This document shows, piece by piece, positions 1-7,753 of a stretch of DNA of 31,524 nucleotides; positions within the stretch are counted from its first letter, which is position 1; every line of letters starts with the position of its first letter. Where the stretch lies: the NCBI GenBank assembly GCA_964425005.1, contig CAYRKT010000013.1, positions 1 to 31,524 on the forward strand, read 5' to 3'. Position numbers and translations under genes: made by a program. Source of the DNA: CAYRKT01 sp964425005. Its GTDB lineage: Bacteria > Synergistota > Synergistia > CAYRKT01. The notes below the pieces were generated by a model. It was not told where the DNA came from, searched no databases, and saw only the letters and a list, made by a program, of their open reading frames with translations.

Positions 1-1
1 G

Positions 2-109
2 GTGGACGAGGTCTCCCTGGAGGAGGGGGACTACGTGGACGTGGGGGAGCCTCTCTACGGGGGGACGGTGATACCGGTGGTGATGAAGACGTTGGTCTTC
101 TCCGCCTGA
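2..109 (+). CDS. eutA: EutA C-terminal fragment (ethanolamine ammonia-lyase reactivase)
   Basis: An open frame enters from the left edge and stops at TGA 107-109, giving only the last 35 residues. They contain EEGDYVDVGEP, then GGTVIPVVMKTLVF. This resembles the end of EutA, the ASKHA-type chaperone that exchanges damaged cobalamin in ethanolamine ammonia-lyase. The position directly before eutB fits, since eutA-eutB-eutC is the usual order. The fragment is too short for domain evidence, so the call rests on the C-terminal pattern from memory plus context. Confidence 0.7.
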   Translation: MDEVSLEEGDYVDVGEPLYGGTVIPVVMKTLVFSA

Positions 110-132
110 GGTGCGGAAGGGGGGATGCGAAG

Positions 133-1500
133 GTGATCCTCAAAGCGAAGGTCAGGGGCACGGTGTACAGCTTCCGCGACGTGAAGGACGTGCTCGCCAA
201 GGCCAACGAGGAGAAGTCCGGCGACGTCCTGGCGGGGATAGCCGCCAGGTCTGAGGAGGAGCGGATAGCCGCCAAGTACGTGCTCGCCAACCTGACCCTG
301 GAGGACCTTAGGAACAACCCGGTGGTGCCCTACGAGGAGGACGAGGTCACCAGGGTCATCCAGGACCAGGTGAACGAGCACGTATACAGGCAGATCAAGT
401 CCTGGACGGTGGGCCAGCTCAAGGAGTTCATCCTGGACCATCGGACCACCGGCGCCGACATCGAGCGGATAAGCCTCGGGCTCACCAGCGAGATGGTGGC
501 GGCGGTGGCCAAGCTCTGCTCCAACATGGACCTCATATACGGGGCCTCCAAGATAAGGCGGGTGGCCAGGTGCAACACCACGCTCGGGCTTCCCGGGACG
601 CTTTCGGCGAGGCTTCAGCCCAACCACCCCACGGACAGCGTCGAGGGGATCATGGCGGTGGTGATGGAGGGGGTTAGCCTGGGGACGGGCGACGCGGTGA
701 TAGGGATAAACCCCTGCATCGACGAGGTGGAGAGCGTGAGTCGCCTCCTCTGGGCCCTCCACGAGTTCATAGAGAAGTGGAGGATCCCTGCCCAGCACTC
801 CGTCCTGGCCCACGTGACCACCCAGATGAAGTGCATCAGGCAGGGGGCGCCGGTGGGAGTGGTCTTCCAGAGCATAGCCGGCTCCCAGAAGGGCAACGAG
901 GCCTTCGGGATATGCGTGGAGATGCTGGACGAGGCCCACGAGCTCATAAGGAGACACAGCACCGCCAAGGGGCCCAACTACATGTACTTCGAGACCGGAC
1001 AGGGCTCGGAGCTCTCGGCGGACGCCCACCACGGCGCGGACCAGGTCACCATGGAGGCCCGCTGCTACGGCCTGGCCAAGCGCTACAACCCCCTCTTGGT
1101 CAACACCGTCGTGGGCTTCATAGGCCCGGAGTACCTCTACGACAGCAAGCAGGTCATAAGGGCCGGTCTGGAGGACCACTTCATGGGCAAGCTCACCGGC
1201 ATACCCATGGGTTGCGATGCCTGCTACACCAACCACATGAAGGCCGACCAGAACGACGTAGAGAACCTGGCGGTTTTGCTGACCGCCGCTGGCTGCAACT
1301 ACTTCATGGGCGTCCCCATGGGAGACGACATCATGCTCAACTACCAGTGCACCAGCTTCCACGACGTGGCCTCCCTGAGGGAGCTTCTCGGGCTTCGTCC
1401 GGCTCCGGAGTTCGAGCGGTGGATGGAGGAGATGGGCCTGATGAAGGACGGCAGGCTCACCGAGAGGGCCGGGGATCCCACCGTCTTCCTCAGGGCTTAA
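133..1500 (+). CDS. eutB: Ethanolamine ammonia-lyase large (alpha) subunit EutB
   Basis: The 455-residue product matches the usual EutB length (about 453). EutB is the catalytic TIM-barrel subunit of the adenosylcobalamin-dependent lyase that converts ethanolamine to acetaldehyde and ammonia in the compartment lumen. Family-typical stretches include GLPGTLSARLQPNHPTDS, the ETGQGSELSADAHHG region and MGCDACYTNHMKADQND. The start is GTG at 133, preceded by a purine-rich AAGGGGGG site; an ATG at 125 hits a stop after three codons. eutA ends 23 bases upstream and eutC begins 15 bases downstream. No truncation or missing region is evident. Confidence 0.97.
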   Translation: MILKAKVRGTVYSFRDVKDVLAKANEEKSGDVLAGIAARSEEERIAAKYVLANLTLEDLRNNPVVPYEEDEVTRVIQDQVNEHVYRQIKSWTVGQLKEFILDHRTTGADIERISLGLTSEMVAAVAKLCSNMDLIYGASKIRRVARCNTTLGLPGTLSARLQPNHPTDSVEGIMAVVMEGVSLGTGDAVIGINPCIDEVESVSRLLWALHEFIEKWRIPAQHSVLAHVTTQMKCIRQGAPVGVVFQSIAGSQKGNEAFGICVEMLDEAHELIRRHSTAKGPNYMYFETGQGSELSADAHHGADQVTMEARCYGLAKRYNPLLVNTVVGFIGPEYLYDSKQVIRAGLEDHFMGKLTGIPMGCDACYTNHMKADQNDVENLAVLLTAAGCNYFMGVPMGDDIMLNYQCTSFHDVASLRELLGLRPAPEFERWMEEMGLMKDGRLTERAGDPTVFLRA

Positions 1501-1519
1501 GGAGGGTGGTCTTGGATGA
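1501..1519 (+). promoter_or_regulatory. Extended Shine-Dalgarno site of eutC
   Basis: GGAGGGTGGTCTTGG lies between the eutB stop and the eutC ATG at 1516. GGAGG followed by GTGGTC can pair beyond the SD core with the 16S rRNA tail (ideal partner GGAGGTGATC, with wobble pairs). The same wording recurs before several other genes in this window. Confidence 0.6.
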
Positions 1520-2412
1520 TCAGCGACAGGGAGCTCAGGGAGATAGTCGAGGCCGTCCTTAGGCAGCTCTCCAGGGGGGAGACCCCGAAGGGGGAGCCTT
1601 GCCCCTGCGATGAGCCGGTCCGCGGTGCCCTCGACGAGGGGGAGTGCCTTCCGGATCTGGGGGAGATCAGGCTGGAGGATTGGTGTCTCGTCCCAAACCC
1701 CGTCGACCCGGAGGGCCTCAGGAGGATCAAGTCCACCACGCCGGCCAGGATAGGGATGTGGAGGGCCGGTCCTCGCTACAAGCTGGAACCGTGGCTTCGC
1801 TTCAGGATGGACCTGGCGGCCGCCAAGGACGCGGTGATGAAGGAGGTGGACCCGAAGCTCATAGAGGAGCTCGGGCTGTTCACGGTCCAGACGCTGGTGA
1901 GGGACAAGGACGAGTATCTCACCAGGCCGGACCTGGGGAGGAAGCTCTCCCCCGAGGCCAAGGAGAAGATCCTCTCCTCGTGCCAGAGGTCGCCGCAGGT
2001 CCAGATGATCGTGGTGGATGGGCTCAGCTCCACCGCCATCGAGGCCAACGCCAGGGACTTCATCCCCTCCTTCCTCCACGCCATAAAGGGATACGGCCTG
2101 TCGGTGGGCACCCCCTTCTTCGTCCGCTTCGGCAGGGTGGCGGTTATGGACGAGGTGGGGGAGCTCTTGAGCCCCGACGTGGTGGTGGAGCTGGTGGGGG
2201 AGAGGCCGGGGCTGGTCACGGCCAAGAGCATGAGCGTCTACATGTGCTACAGGCCAAACAGGGACACCATCGAGTCCGACAGGACCCTGGTCTCCAACAT
2301 CCACGACGGGGGTCTTCCCGCCGTGGAGGCAGGGGCGCACGTGGCGAGCATAGTCAAGAGGATCTACGACGCCAAGGCCAGCGGCGTCAAGCTCGCCACC
2401 ATGCAAGGATAG
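1516..2412 (+). CDS. eutC: Ethanolamine ammonia-lyase small (beta) subunit EutC
   Basis: A 298-residue EutC, the small subunit that completes the adenosylcobalamin site of ethanolamine ammonia-lyase. Residues 1-20 (ISDRELREIVEAVLRQLSRG) form an amphipathic helix of the type known to target EutC into the compartment; it is followed by a Pro/Gly/Cys-rich linker and then the catalytic domain. Conserved segments include STTPARIGMWRAGPRYK, the VVDGLSSTAIEANA region and RPNRDTIESDRTLVSNIH. The ATG at 1516 has a strong GGAGG site 10 bases upstream. The gene sits between eutB and eutL as in classical eut operons. Confidence 0.96.
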   Translation: MISDRELREIVEAVLRQLSRGETPKGEPCPCDEPVRGALDEGECLPDLGEIRLEDWCLVPNPVDPEGLRRIKSTTPARIGMWRAGPRYKLEPWLRFRMDLAAAKDAVMKEVDPKLIEELGLFTVQTLVRDKDEYLTRPDLGRKLSPEAKEKILSSCQRSPQVQMIVVDGLSSTAIEANARDFIPSFLHAIKGYGLSVGTPFFVRFGRVAVMDEVGELLSPDVVVELVGERPGLVTAKSMSVYMCYRPNRDTIESDRTLVSNIHDGGLPAVEAGAHVASIVKRIYDAKASGVKLATMQG

Positions 2413-2434
2413 AGAGGCTTGGGGGGATGCGAGC

Positions 2435-3091
2435 ATGTACGGGTATGGTCCGATAAAGGCGGAGGTCTTGGCGGTCAAGCTCATACCCAACGTGAACGAG
2501 TTCATGAAGGAGCAGCTGGGGCTCAAACCTCACCATAGGAGCATAGGGATGCTCACGGTGACCATAGACGACGTGGGCTACACGGCGGTGGACGAGGCCA
2601 CCAAGAAGGCGGACGTGGAGGTGGTATACGCCAGGTCCTTCTACGCCGGGGCGGCTCACGCCTCAGGCCCCCTCTCGGGCGAGTTCATAGGGATCCTGGC
2701 CGGCCCCAACCCGGCGGAGGTCAAGAGCGGCCTGAACGCGGCGATAGAGACCGTGGAGAACGAGGCCTGCTTCTGGGCGGCCAACGAGGAGAGGACCATA
2801 GCCTTCTACGCCCAGTGCATATCCAGGACGGGTTCCTACCTCTCCAAGATCAACAACATCCCCGAGGGGCAGCCCATAGCCTACCTGATAGCCCCGCCCA
2901 TCGAGGCCATGTACGCGCTGGACGCGGCCATAAAGGCCGCCGAGGTCAGGCTCACCTCCTTCTTCGGACCCCCCTCGGAGACCAACTTCGCGGGCGGGCA
3001 CCTCACCGGCTCCCAGTCGGCCTGCAAGGCGGCCTGCGACGCCTTCGCCGCCGCCGTCATGGAAGTGGCGAGGTACCCCAAGCGCTACTAG
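2435..3091 (+). CDS. eutL: EutL-type tandem BMC-domain trimeric shell protein
   Basis: At 218 residues this has the length of EutL (about 219), a tandem circularly permuted BMC protein that forms pseudohexameric trimers with a gated pore in the shell facet. It begins IKAEVLAVKLIPNVNEFMKE, and the second half carries AYLIAPPIEAMYALDAAIKA and a C-terminal SQSACKAACDAFAAAV helix typical of EutL. It starts at ATG 2435 after GGGGGGATGCGAGC and follows eutC by 22 bases. It probably provides the pore for ethanolamine or larger cofactors. Confidence 0.95.
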   Translation: MYGYGPIKAEVLAVKLIPNVNEFMKEQLGLKPHHRSIGMLTVTIDDVGYTAVDEATKKADVEVVYARSFYAGAAHASGPLSGEFIGILAGPNPAEVKSGLNAAIETVENEACFWAANEERTIAFYAQCISRTGSYLSKINNIPEGQPIAYLIAPPIEAMYALDAAIKAAEVRLTSFFGPPSETNFAGGHLTGSQSACKAACDAFAAAVMEVARYPKRY

Positions 3092-3109
3092 CGGTAGGTG
3101 CCGTAGACC

Positions 3110-3688
3110 ATGCCCGGGACGGCCATAGGCTTCATAGAGACGCTGGGGCTGGTCCCGGCGGTGGAGGCGCTGGACGCCATGCTCAAGGCGGCCTCGGTGA
3201 GCCTGATAGGGTGCACCTACACCACCGGCGGGCTTGTGGCGGTGATGGTGGGAGGGGACGTGGGGGCCGTCAAGGCCTCTGTGGAGGCGGGCCTGGCGGC
3301 TGCCTCGAGGCTGGGCAGGGTGGTCAGCTCCCACGTGATACCCCGGCCCGACCCCCAGCTGGAGGGGATCCTGCCGGGCGATGGTGGGCCCAAGAGCTCC
3401 GGGGACGGCTCGGGCGGGGGCGACGGGGCGAAGCCCCCCTCAGGGTCCGGGACCGCTCCCGCCCTGGGATCTGAGGAGCTCAAGAGGAGGCTGCTGGAGG
3501 CGCTCAGGGCGGTGGGGAAGGAGGGGCTCATCAGGGAGGACGTCCCCCTGGAGGAGCACGGGTTGAACAAGCTTCGGGCCATCGTGAGGGCTCTGGAGGG
3601 GCCGGGCGAGGGCAGGTCCAGCCTCTACTACATGAAGAAGGATGAGGTCTTGAGGCTCCTCGCGGAGCGGATGGGCTTTAGGGGGTGA
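3110..3688 (+). CDS. eutK: EutK-like BMC shell protein with C-terminal extension
   Basis: A 192-residue protein with one BMC domain (residues 1-90; MPGTAIGFIETLGLVPAVEA through SSHVIPRPDPQLEGIL). A Gly/Ser/Pro-rich linker (about 91-122) and a basic, helix-rich tail (about 123-192; EELKRRLLEALRAVGKEG, then MKKDEVLRLLAERMGF) follow. Known EutK has the same architecture, a BMC domain plus a small winged-helix-like domain suspected to bind nucleic acid, and its gene also follows eutL. The tail here is not obviously homologous to enterobacterial EutK by eye, so the name rests on layout and position. The start is ATG 3110. Confidence 0.75.
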   Translation: MPGTAIGFIETLGLVPAVEALDAMLKAASVSLIGCTYTTGGLVAVMVGGDVGAVKASVEAGLAAASRLGRVVSSHVIPRPDPQLEGILPGDGGPKSSGDGSGGGDGAKPPSGSGTAPALGSEELKRRLLEALRAVGKEGLIREDVPLEEHGLNKLRAIVRALEGPGEGRSSLYYMKKDEVLRLLAERMGFRG

Positions 3689-3695
3689 AGGGGAT

Positions 3696-5162
3696 TTGAG
3701 AGCTCTGGACAGGGACCTCCTGTCGATCCAGGAGGTCAGGGATCTGGTGTGCAGGGCCAGGGAGGCCCAGAGTTCGCTGGAGCACCTCTCCCAGGAGGAG
3801 GTGGACCGGATAGTGGCGGCCATGGCCGAGGAGGCCGTCAAGGCCTCCGAGTGGCTGGCCAAGCTGGCGGTCGAGGAGACGGGGATAGGGGTCTACGAGC
3901 ACAAGGTCTTGAAGAACCTCTTCGCCGCGAAGGCGGTCTACGAGCGCATAAGGGACATGAGGACGGTGGGGGTAATAAGGGCCGACGAGGAGAGGGGAGT
4001 CTACGAGATAGCTGAGCCGGTCGGGGTCATAGCGGCCCTCACCCCCGTGACCAACCCCACCTCCACCGCCATCTTCAAGGCCCTCATCTCCGTCAAGGCT
4101 AGGAACGCGGTGGTCTTCTCCCCCCACCCCAGGGCTGCCGAGTGCACGGGCAAGGCGGTGGAGATCCTCCACAGGGCCGCCGTGAGGGCCGGTGCCCCCG
4201 AGGGGGTCCTGGGCTGCTCGAGCCTTCCCACCCTGGAGTCCACCCAGGCGCTGATGACGCACCCCGACGTGAGGTTGATCCTGGCCACGGGTGGAGCCCA
4301 GATGGTGAAGGCGGCCTACAGCTCGGGCAAGCCGGCCTACGGGGTGGGACCGGGGAACGTCCCGGCCTACGTGGAGTGCAGCGCCGACGTCAGGAAGGCC
4401 GCCAGGGACATAGTGGAGAGCAAGACCTTCGACAACGGGACCATATGCGCCTCCGAGCAGGCCGTCATATGCGAGCGGTGCAACGCCTCCGAGGTGAGAA
4501 GGGCGCTGGAGGAGATGGGCTGTCTCTTCCTAAAGCCCGACGAGGTGAGGAGGCTCGAGAGGTACATGTTCAGGGGCGACGGGAGCCTCAACGCCGCGGT
4601 GGTGGGCAGATCGGCCCTCCACATAGCCGAGGCCGCGGGCATCTCGGCGCCTTCGGGCACCAGTGTGCTGGTGGCGCCTCTGGAGGGGGTGGGGCCCGAA
4701 CATCCGCTCTCGAGGGAGAAGCTTAGCCCCGTCCTGGCCTTCTACGAGGTGGAGGACTGGAGGGAGGCCTGCAGGCTCTCCATAGAGCTCCTGGAGCTGG
4801 GGGGTCTGGGGCACACCATGTCCATCCACTCCAACGACAGGGAGATAGTGATGAGGTTCGCCCTGGAGAAGCCCGCCTTCAGGATCCTGGTCAACCAGCC
4901 CGCGGCCCTGGGGGCCATAGGGGGGACGAGCTCGCTGGTGCCCTCCATGACGCTGGGCTGCGGGACCTGGGGCAACAACGCCACCTCCGACAACGTGGGG
5001 CCCGAGCACCTGATGAACGTCAAGAGGCTCGCCTTCCCGTCCAGGTCGCTGGAGGAGCTCAAGTCCTACCTGCTGGGGGGCGAGCGCGGGGGGCTCCAGC
5101 GAGGTGTGGACCCCGAGCTGGTGAGAAGGGTGGTAGAAGAGGTGTTGAAGAAGCTCGCGTAG
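3696..5162 (+). CDS. eutE: CoA-acylating acetaldehyde dehydrogenase EutE
   Basis: A 488-residue aldehyde dehydrogenase of the acylating EutE/PduP type, converting acetaldehyde, NAD+ and CoA to acetyl-CoA and NADH inside the compartment. The catalytic cysteine is visible as Cys251 in FDNGTICASEQAV; GVIAALTPVTNPTSTAIFKA and GGTSSLVPSMTLGCGTWG are family stretches. The start is TTG 3696, eight bases after the previous stop. The amphipathic encapsulation-type helix DPELVRRVVEEVLKKLA is at the extreme C-terminus, whereas enterobacterial EutE carries it at the N-terminus. C-terminal targeting peptides are known for aldehyde dehydrogenases of some other compartments. Confidence 0.95.
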   Translation: MRALDRDLLSIQEVRDLVCRAREAQSSLEHLSQEEVDRIVAAMAEEAVKASEWLAKLAVEETGIGVYEHKVLKNLFAAKAVYERIRDMRTVGVIRADEERGVYEIAEPVGVIAALTPVTNPTSTAIFKALISVKARNAVVFSPHPRAAECTGKAVEILHRAAVRAGAPEGVLGCSSLPTLESTQALMTHPDVRLILATGGAQMVKAAYSSGKPAYGVGPGNVPAYVECSADVRKAARDIVESKTFDNGTICASEQAVICERCNASEVRRALEEMGCLFLKPDEVRRLERYMFRGDGSLNAAVVGRSALHIAEAAGISAPSGTSVLVAPLEGVGPEHPLSREKLSPVLAFYEVEDWREACRLSIELLELGGLGHTMSIHSNDREIVMRFALEKPAFRILVNQPAALGAIGGTSSLVPSMTLGCGTWGNNATSDNVGPEHLMNVKRLAFPSRSLEELKSYLLGGERGGLQRGVDPELVRRVVEEVLKKLA

Positions 5163-5178
5163 AGGAGGGGATGAGGAG

Positions 5179-5487
5179 ATGTCCAACCAGATAGCTTTGG
5201 GGATGATCGAGACGAAGGGGTTGGTGGCGGCCATAGAGGCGGCGGACGCCATGGTCAAGGCCGCCAACGTGACGCTCATAGGGAAGGAGAAGATCGGGGG
5301 CGGATACGTGACCGTCATGGTTAGGGGGGACGTGGGGGCGGTCAAGGCCGCCACCGACGCCGGGGCTGCGGCCGCATCGCGGGTGGGCGAGCTCGTATCC
5401 GTCCACGTCATACCCAGGCCGCATCCGGAGGTGGAGCTCATCCTCCCCAAGGCCAAGAAGGAGGGTGACTTCAGCCCGACGACCTAG
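5179..5487 (+). CDS. eutM: EutM-type hexameric BMC shell protein, copy 1
   Basis: A 102-residue single BMC-domain protein starting NQIALGMIETKGLVAAIEAA, with pore-loop segment IGKEKIGGG and C-terminal VSVHVIPRPHPEVELILP. This is the major facet-forming shell hexamer. It starts at ATG 5179 after GGATGAGGAG. A second, closely similar copy is encoded at 11044-11337; the two share most residues and an almost unchanged stretch of DNA, so they are recent paralogs. The last ten residues (KKEGDFSPTT) are the most divergent part. Confidence 0.96.
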   Translation: MSNQIALGMIETKGLVAAIEAADAMVKAANVTLIGKEKIGGGYVTVMVRGDVGAVKAATDAGAAAASRVGELVSVHVIPRPHPEVELILPKAKKEGDFSPTT

Positions 5488-5517
5488 GCCCCTCTATCAG
5501 CCGGGAGGTAGGTGACC

Positions 5518-6285
5518 TTGAAGGTCTTGACGGAGGTGGATCTCCGGAACGAGCTCAGGAGGATGGGCCCGGTGGAGAGGCTGGTGGTGCCGCCGGGCAC
5601 CATCCTCACCCCGGCGGCCAGGAGCTTCCTGAGCGAGCGCAGGATAGAGCTGGTCTACGGGGAGGAGGAGAAGGGGCCTGGCCCCTGTAGGGAGGCGGAG
5701 GAGCCCGGGGCCGAGGGGAAGGGTAGGTTCGAGATCCTGGGGGCCGGCGTGAGGGTGGACGAGAAGCCCGAGGCCTTCACCCACCTCAAAGGGAACAAGC
5801 TGGTCCCCAAGACCCATCCCAGGATAAGGCTCAGGGGGAAGATGGACTCCCTGGAGGCGAAGATCCTGTTGGCCCAGGTGGCCCTGGCCAGGATGGGGCT
5901 AGGGGAGGCGGTCTCCCATCTGGAGGAGGTTCTGGCGGCGGTGAGGAGGGCCCTCAGGGCCGAGGTGCTGGACGAGCCCCTGGAGGAGTTCGAGCTCTTC
6001 GGCCTCTCCTGGTCGGAGGTCAGGGAGATGTCGCACCATCCCAGGAAGTTCGTGGGGGTCGACCACTTCGTGCCCTCCTGGGAGATGGGGGAGGCCATGG
6101 CCCACCTGAACCTCATAAGGACCCAGATAAGGGAGTGCGAGATAGCCGCCTGCGAGGCCTTCCACAGCGAGGCCGAGGGTACCTCCAGGGAGGACCTGGT
6201 TCGCCTCTTCAACAGGCTGAGCAGCGCCCTCTACCTGATGATGTGCTGGCTCAAAGCGGGCCGCTACAGGAAGGGGGGTGCTTGA
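5518..6285 (+). CDS. eutT: EutT corrinoid adenosyltransferase (metal-motif-less type)
   Basis: A 255-residue homolog of EutT, which adenosylates Co(I)balamin to supply adenosylcobalamin for EutBC. The N-terminal module (about 1-48; VLTEVDLRNEL, VVPPGTILTPAARSFL) is followed by a Gly/Glu-rich segment, then the catalytic part with HLKGNKLVPKTHPRIRLRG, EVLDEPLEEFELFGLSW, HHPRKFVGVDHFVPSWEMG and FNRLSSALYLMM. The HX11CCX2C metal motif of enterobacterial EutT is absent: there is no CCxxC. A metal-independent EutT class lacking it is known from Listeria and other Firmicutes. I prefer TTG 5518, nine bases after GGAGG; GTG 5512 is only about three bases from the SD. Confidence 0.92.
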   Translation: MKVLTEVDLRNELRRMGPVERLVVPPGTILTPAARSFLSERRIELVYGEEEKGPGPCREAEEPGAEGKGRFEILGAGVRVDEKPEAFTHLKGNKLVPKTHPRIRLRGKMDSLEAKILLAQVALARMGLGEAVSHLEEVLAAVRRALRAEVLDEPLEEFELFGLSWSEVREMSHHPRKFVGVDHFVPSWEMGEAMAHLNLIRTQIRECEIAACEAFHSEAEGTSREDLVRLFNRLSSALYLMMCWLKAGRYRKGGA

Positions 6286-6917
6286 GTTTGGAGAGGGAGC
6301 TGATAGAGAGGGTGGTCCGGGAGGTGGTGGCCTGGGCCAGGAGGTTTCCCGTGCCGGTGACCGTCTCCAACAGGCACGTCCACCTCTCGAGGGAGGCGGT
6401 GGACCTCCTCTTCGGGAGGGAGCTCACCGTGAGGAGCTACCTGAGGCAACCTGGGCAGTTCGCCGCCAACGAGACGGTGAGGGTCCTGGGCCCCAGGGGA
6501 ATGCTCGACTCGGTCAGGGTGGTGGGGCCCGCCAGGCGCTCCTGCCAGGTGGAGCTTTCCATATCCGACTGCTACAGGATAGGGGTGGAGCCGGCCATCA
6601 GGGACTCGGGCCAGCACGGGGGGACCCCTGGGGTCTACCTCATAGGGCCCCGGGGGATCCTGCGGCTCGAGGAGGGGGTCATAGTGGCCCAGCGCCACGT
6701 CCACATGGCCCCGGAGGACGCCGAGGCCGCCGGGGTGGGCGACGGGGAGCTGGTGAGGATAAGGCACGAGAGGGGCATCAGGTGCGGGGTGCTGGGCGGG
6801 GTGCTGGTGAGGGTTAGCGAGTCCTACGCCCTGGAGTGCCACCTGGACGTGGAGGAGGCCAACGCCCTGGGGGTCCGAAACGGGGATACGGTCTTCCTCG
6901 AGAGGGGTGGGATATAG
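6282..6917 (+). CDS. pduL: PduL-type phosphate acyltransferase
   Basis: PduL converts acetyl-CoA and phosphate to acetyl-phosphate, regenerating CoA inside the compartment. From TTG 6282 the protein has 211 residues. It starts with an amphipathic encapsulation helix (LERELIERVVREVVAWARR), then VPVTVSNRHVHLS with zinc-ligand histidines H32 and H34, and a second QRHVHMAPEDAEAAG with H139 and H141. These two HxH sites are the signature of the two-beta-barrel PduL fold. The start overlaps the eutT stop (TTGA); TTG 6288 is an equally plausible start with better SD spacing. It replaces the unrelated EutD-type enzyme of enterobacterial eut operons. Confidence 0.94.
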   Translation: MSLERELIERVVREVVAWARRFPVPVTVSNRHVHLSREAVDLLFGRELTVRSYLRQPGQFAANETVRVLGPRGMLDSVRVVGPARRSCQVELSISDCYRIGVEPAIRDSGQHGGTPGVYLIGPRGILRLEEGVIVAQRHVHMAPEDAEAAGVGDGELVRIRHERGIRCGVLGGVLVRVSESYALECHLDVEEANALGVRNGDTVFLERGGI

Positions 6918-6918
6918 G

Positions 6919-7749
6919 ATGGCGCTGGCGTTGGAGGACAGGGTCGACGCCCTCCTTTCGGAGGTGGAGAGAAGCCTCCATCGAGCCCTGCCCCACGAGG
7001 GGGAGCTCTTCGTGGGGGTGGACCTGGGCACCGCCTACGTGGTGCTCTCGGTCGTGGACGAGAGGGGAAGGCCCGTCGCTACCTCCTACAGGTTCGCCCA
7101 GGTGGTCAAGGACGGGGTGCTGGTGGACTTCTCGGGGGCGGTGAGGATCTTGAGGGATCTCAAGGAGGAGCTCGAGGGCAGGTTGGGTCTGGAGCTTCGG
7201 AGGGCCTCCGTCTCCTTTCCCCCGGGCACCGGCCCCTACGTGGAGAGGTCCCACCGCTACGCCGCTGAGGCCGCCGGCTTCGAGGTCGTAGGCGCCCTGG
7301 ACGAGCCCACCGCGGCCAACCTGGTGCTTCGGATCCTCGACGGGGCGATAGTGGACGTGGGGGGTGGGACCACGGGCATAGCGGTGGTGAAGGGGGGAGA
7401 GGTGGTCTACACGGCCGACGAGCCCACCGGGGGGACCCACTTCTCCCTGGTGATAGCCGGGGCCAAGAGGATCAGCTTCGAGGAGGCCGAGGAGTTCAAG
7501 AAGGATCCGAGAAACGCCAGGGAGGTGATGGCCCTGGTCAAGCCCGTGATCCAGAAGGTCTCGAGCATAGTCTCCTCCCACATAAGGGACTTCGAGGTGG
7601 ACTGCCTCTATCTGGTGGGCGGAAGCTGCGCCCTGCCGGGGATGGAGGAGGTGGTCTCGAGGGAGGTGGGCTTGCCGACCTTCAAGCCCAAAAACCCCCT
7701 CTTCGTGACCCCTCTGGGCATAGCCCTGAGCTGTCTTAAGGGGGGATGA
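6919..7749 (+). CDS. eutJ: EutJ, ASKHA/Hsp70-like chaperone of the eut compartment
   Basis: A 276-residue actin/Hsp70-fold protein. The phosphate-1 loop is GVDLGTAYVVLSVVD, phosphate-2 is VDVGGGTTGIAVV, and an adenosine-type motif LVGGSCALPGMEEVV is near the C-terminus; TADEPTGGTHFSLVIAG is typical of EutJ. The length matches EutJ (about 278). Its exact task is unsettled; it is thought to act as a chaperone for compartment enzymes, separately from EutA. I choose ATG 6919 (SD GAGGGG at 6902-6907); a GTG at 6907 overlapping the pduL stop would add four residues. Confidence 0.92.
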   Translation: MALALEDRVDALLSEVERSLHRALPHEGELFVGVDLGTAYVVLSVVDERGRPVATSYRFAQVVKDGVLVDFSGAVRILRDLKEELEGRLGLELRRASVSFPPGTGPYVERSHRYAAEAAGFEVVGALDEPTAANLVLRILDGAIVDVGGGTTGIAVVKGGEVVYTADEPTGGTHFSLVIAGAKRISFEEAEEFKKDPRNAREVMALVKPVIQKVSSIVSSHIRDFEVDCLYLVGGSCALPGMEEVVSREVGLPTFKPKNPLFVTPLGIALSCLKGG

Positions 7750-7753
7750 GCCC

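Noticed and set aside
55..2526. 823-codon open frame on the - strand opposite eutB and eutC
   Set aside because: It is an antisense shadow produced by G-rich third positions; its composition is His/Pro/Gly/Leu/Val-rich without any domain, while the + strand encodes clear EutB and EutC.
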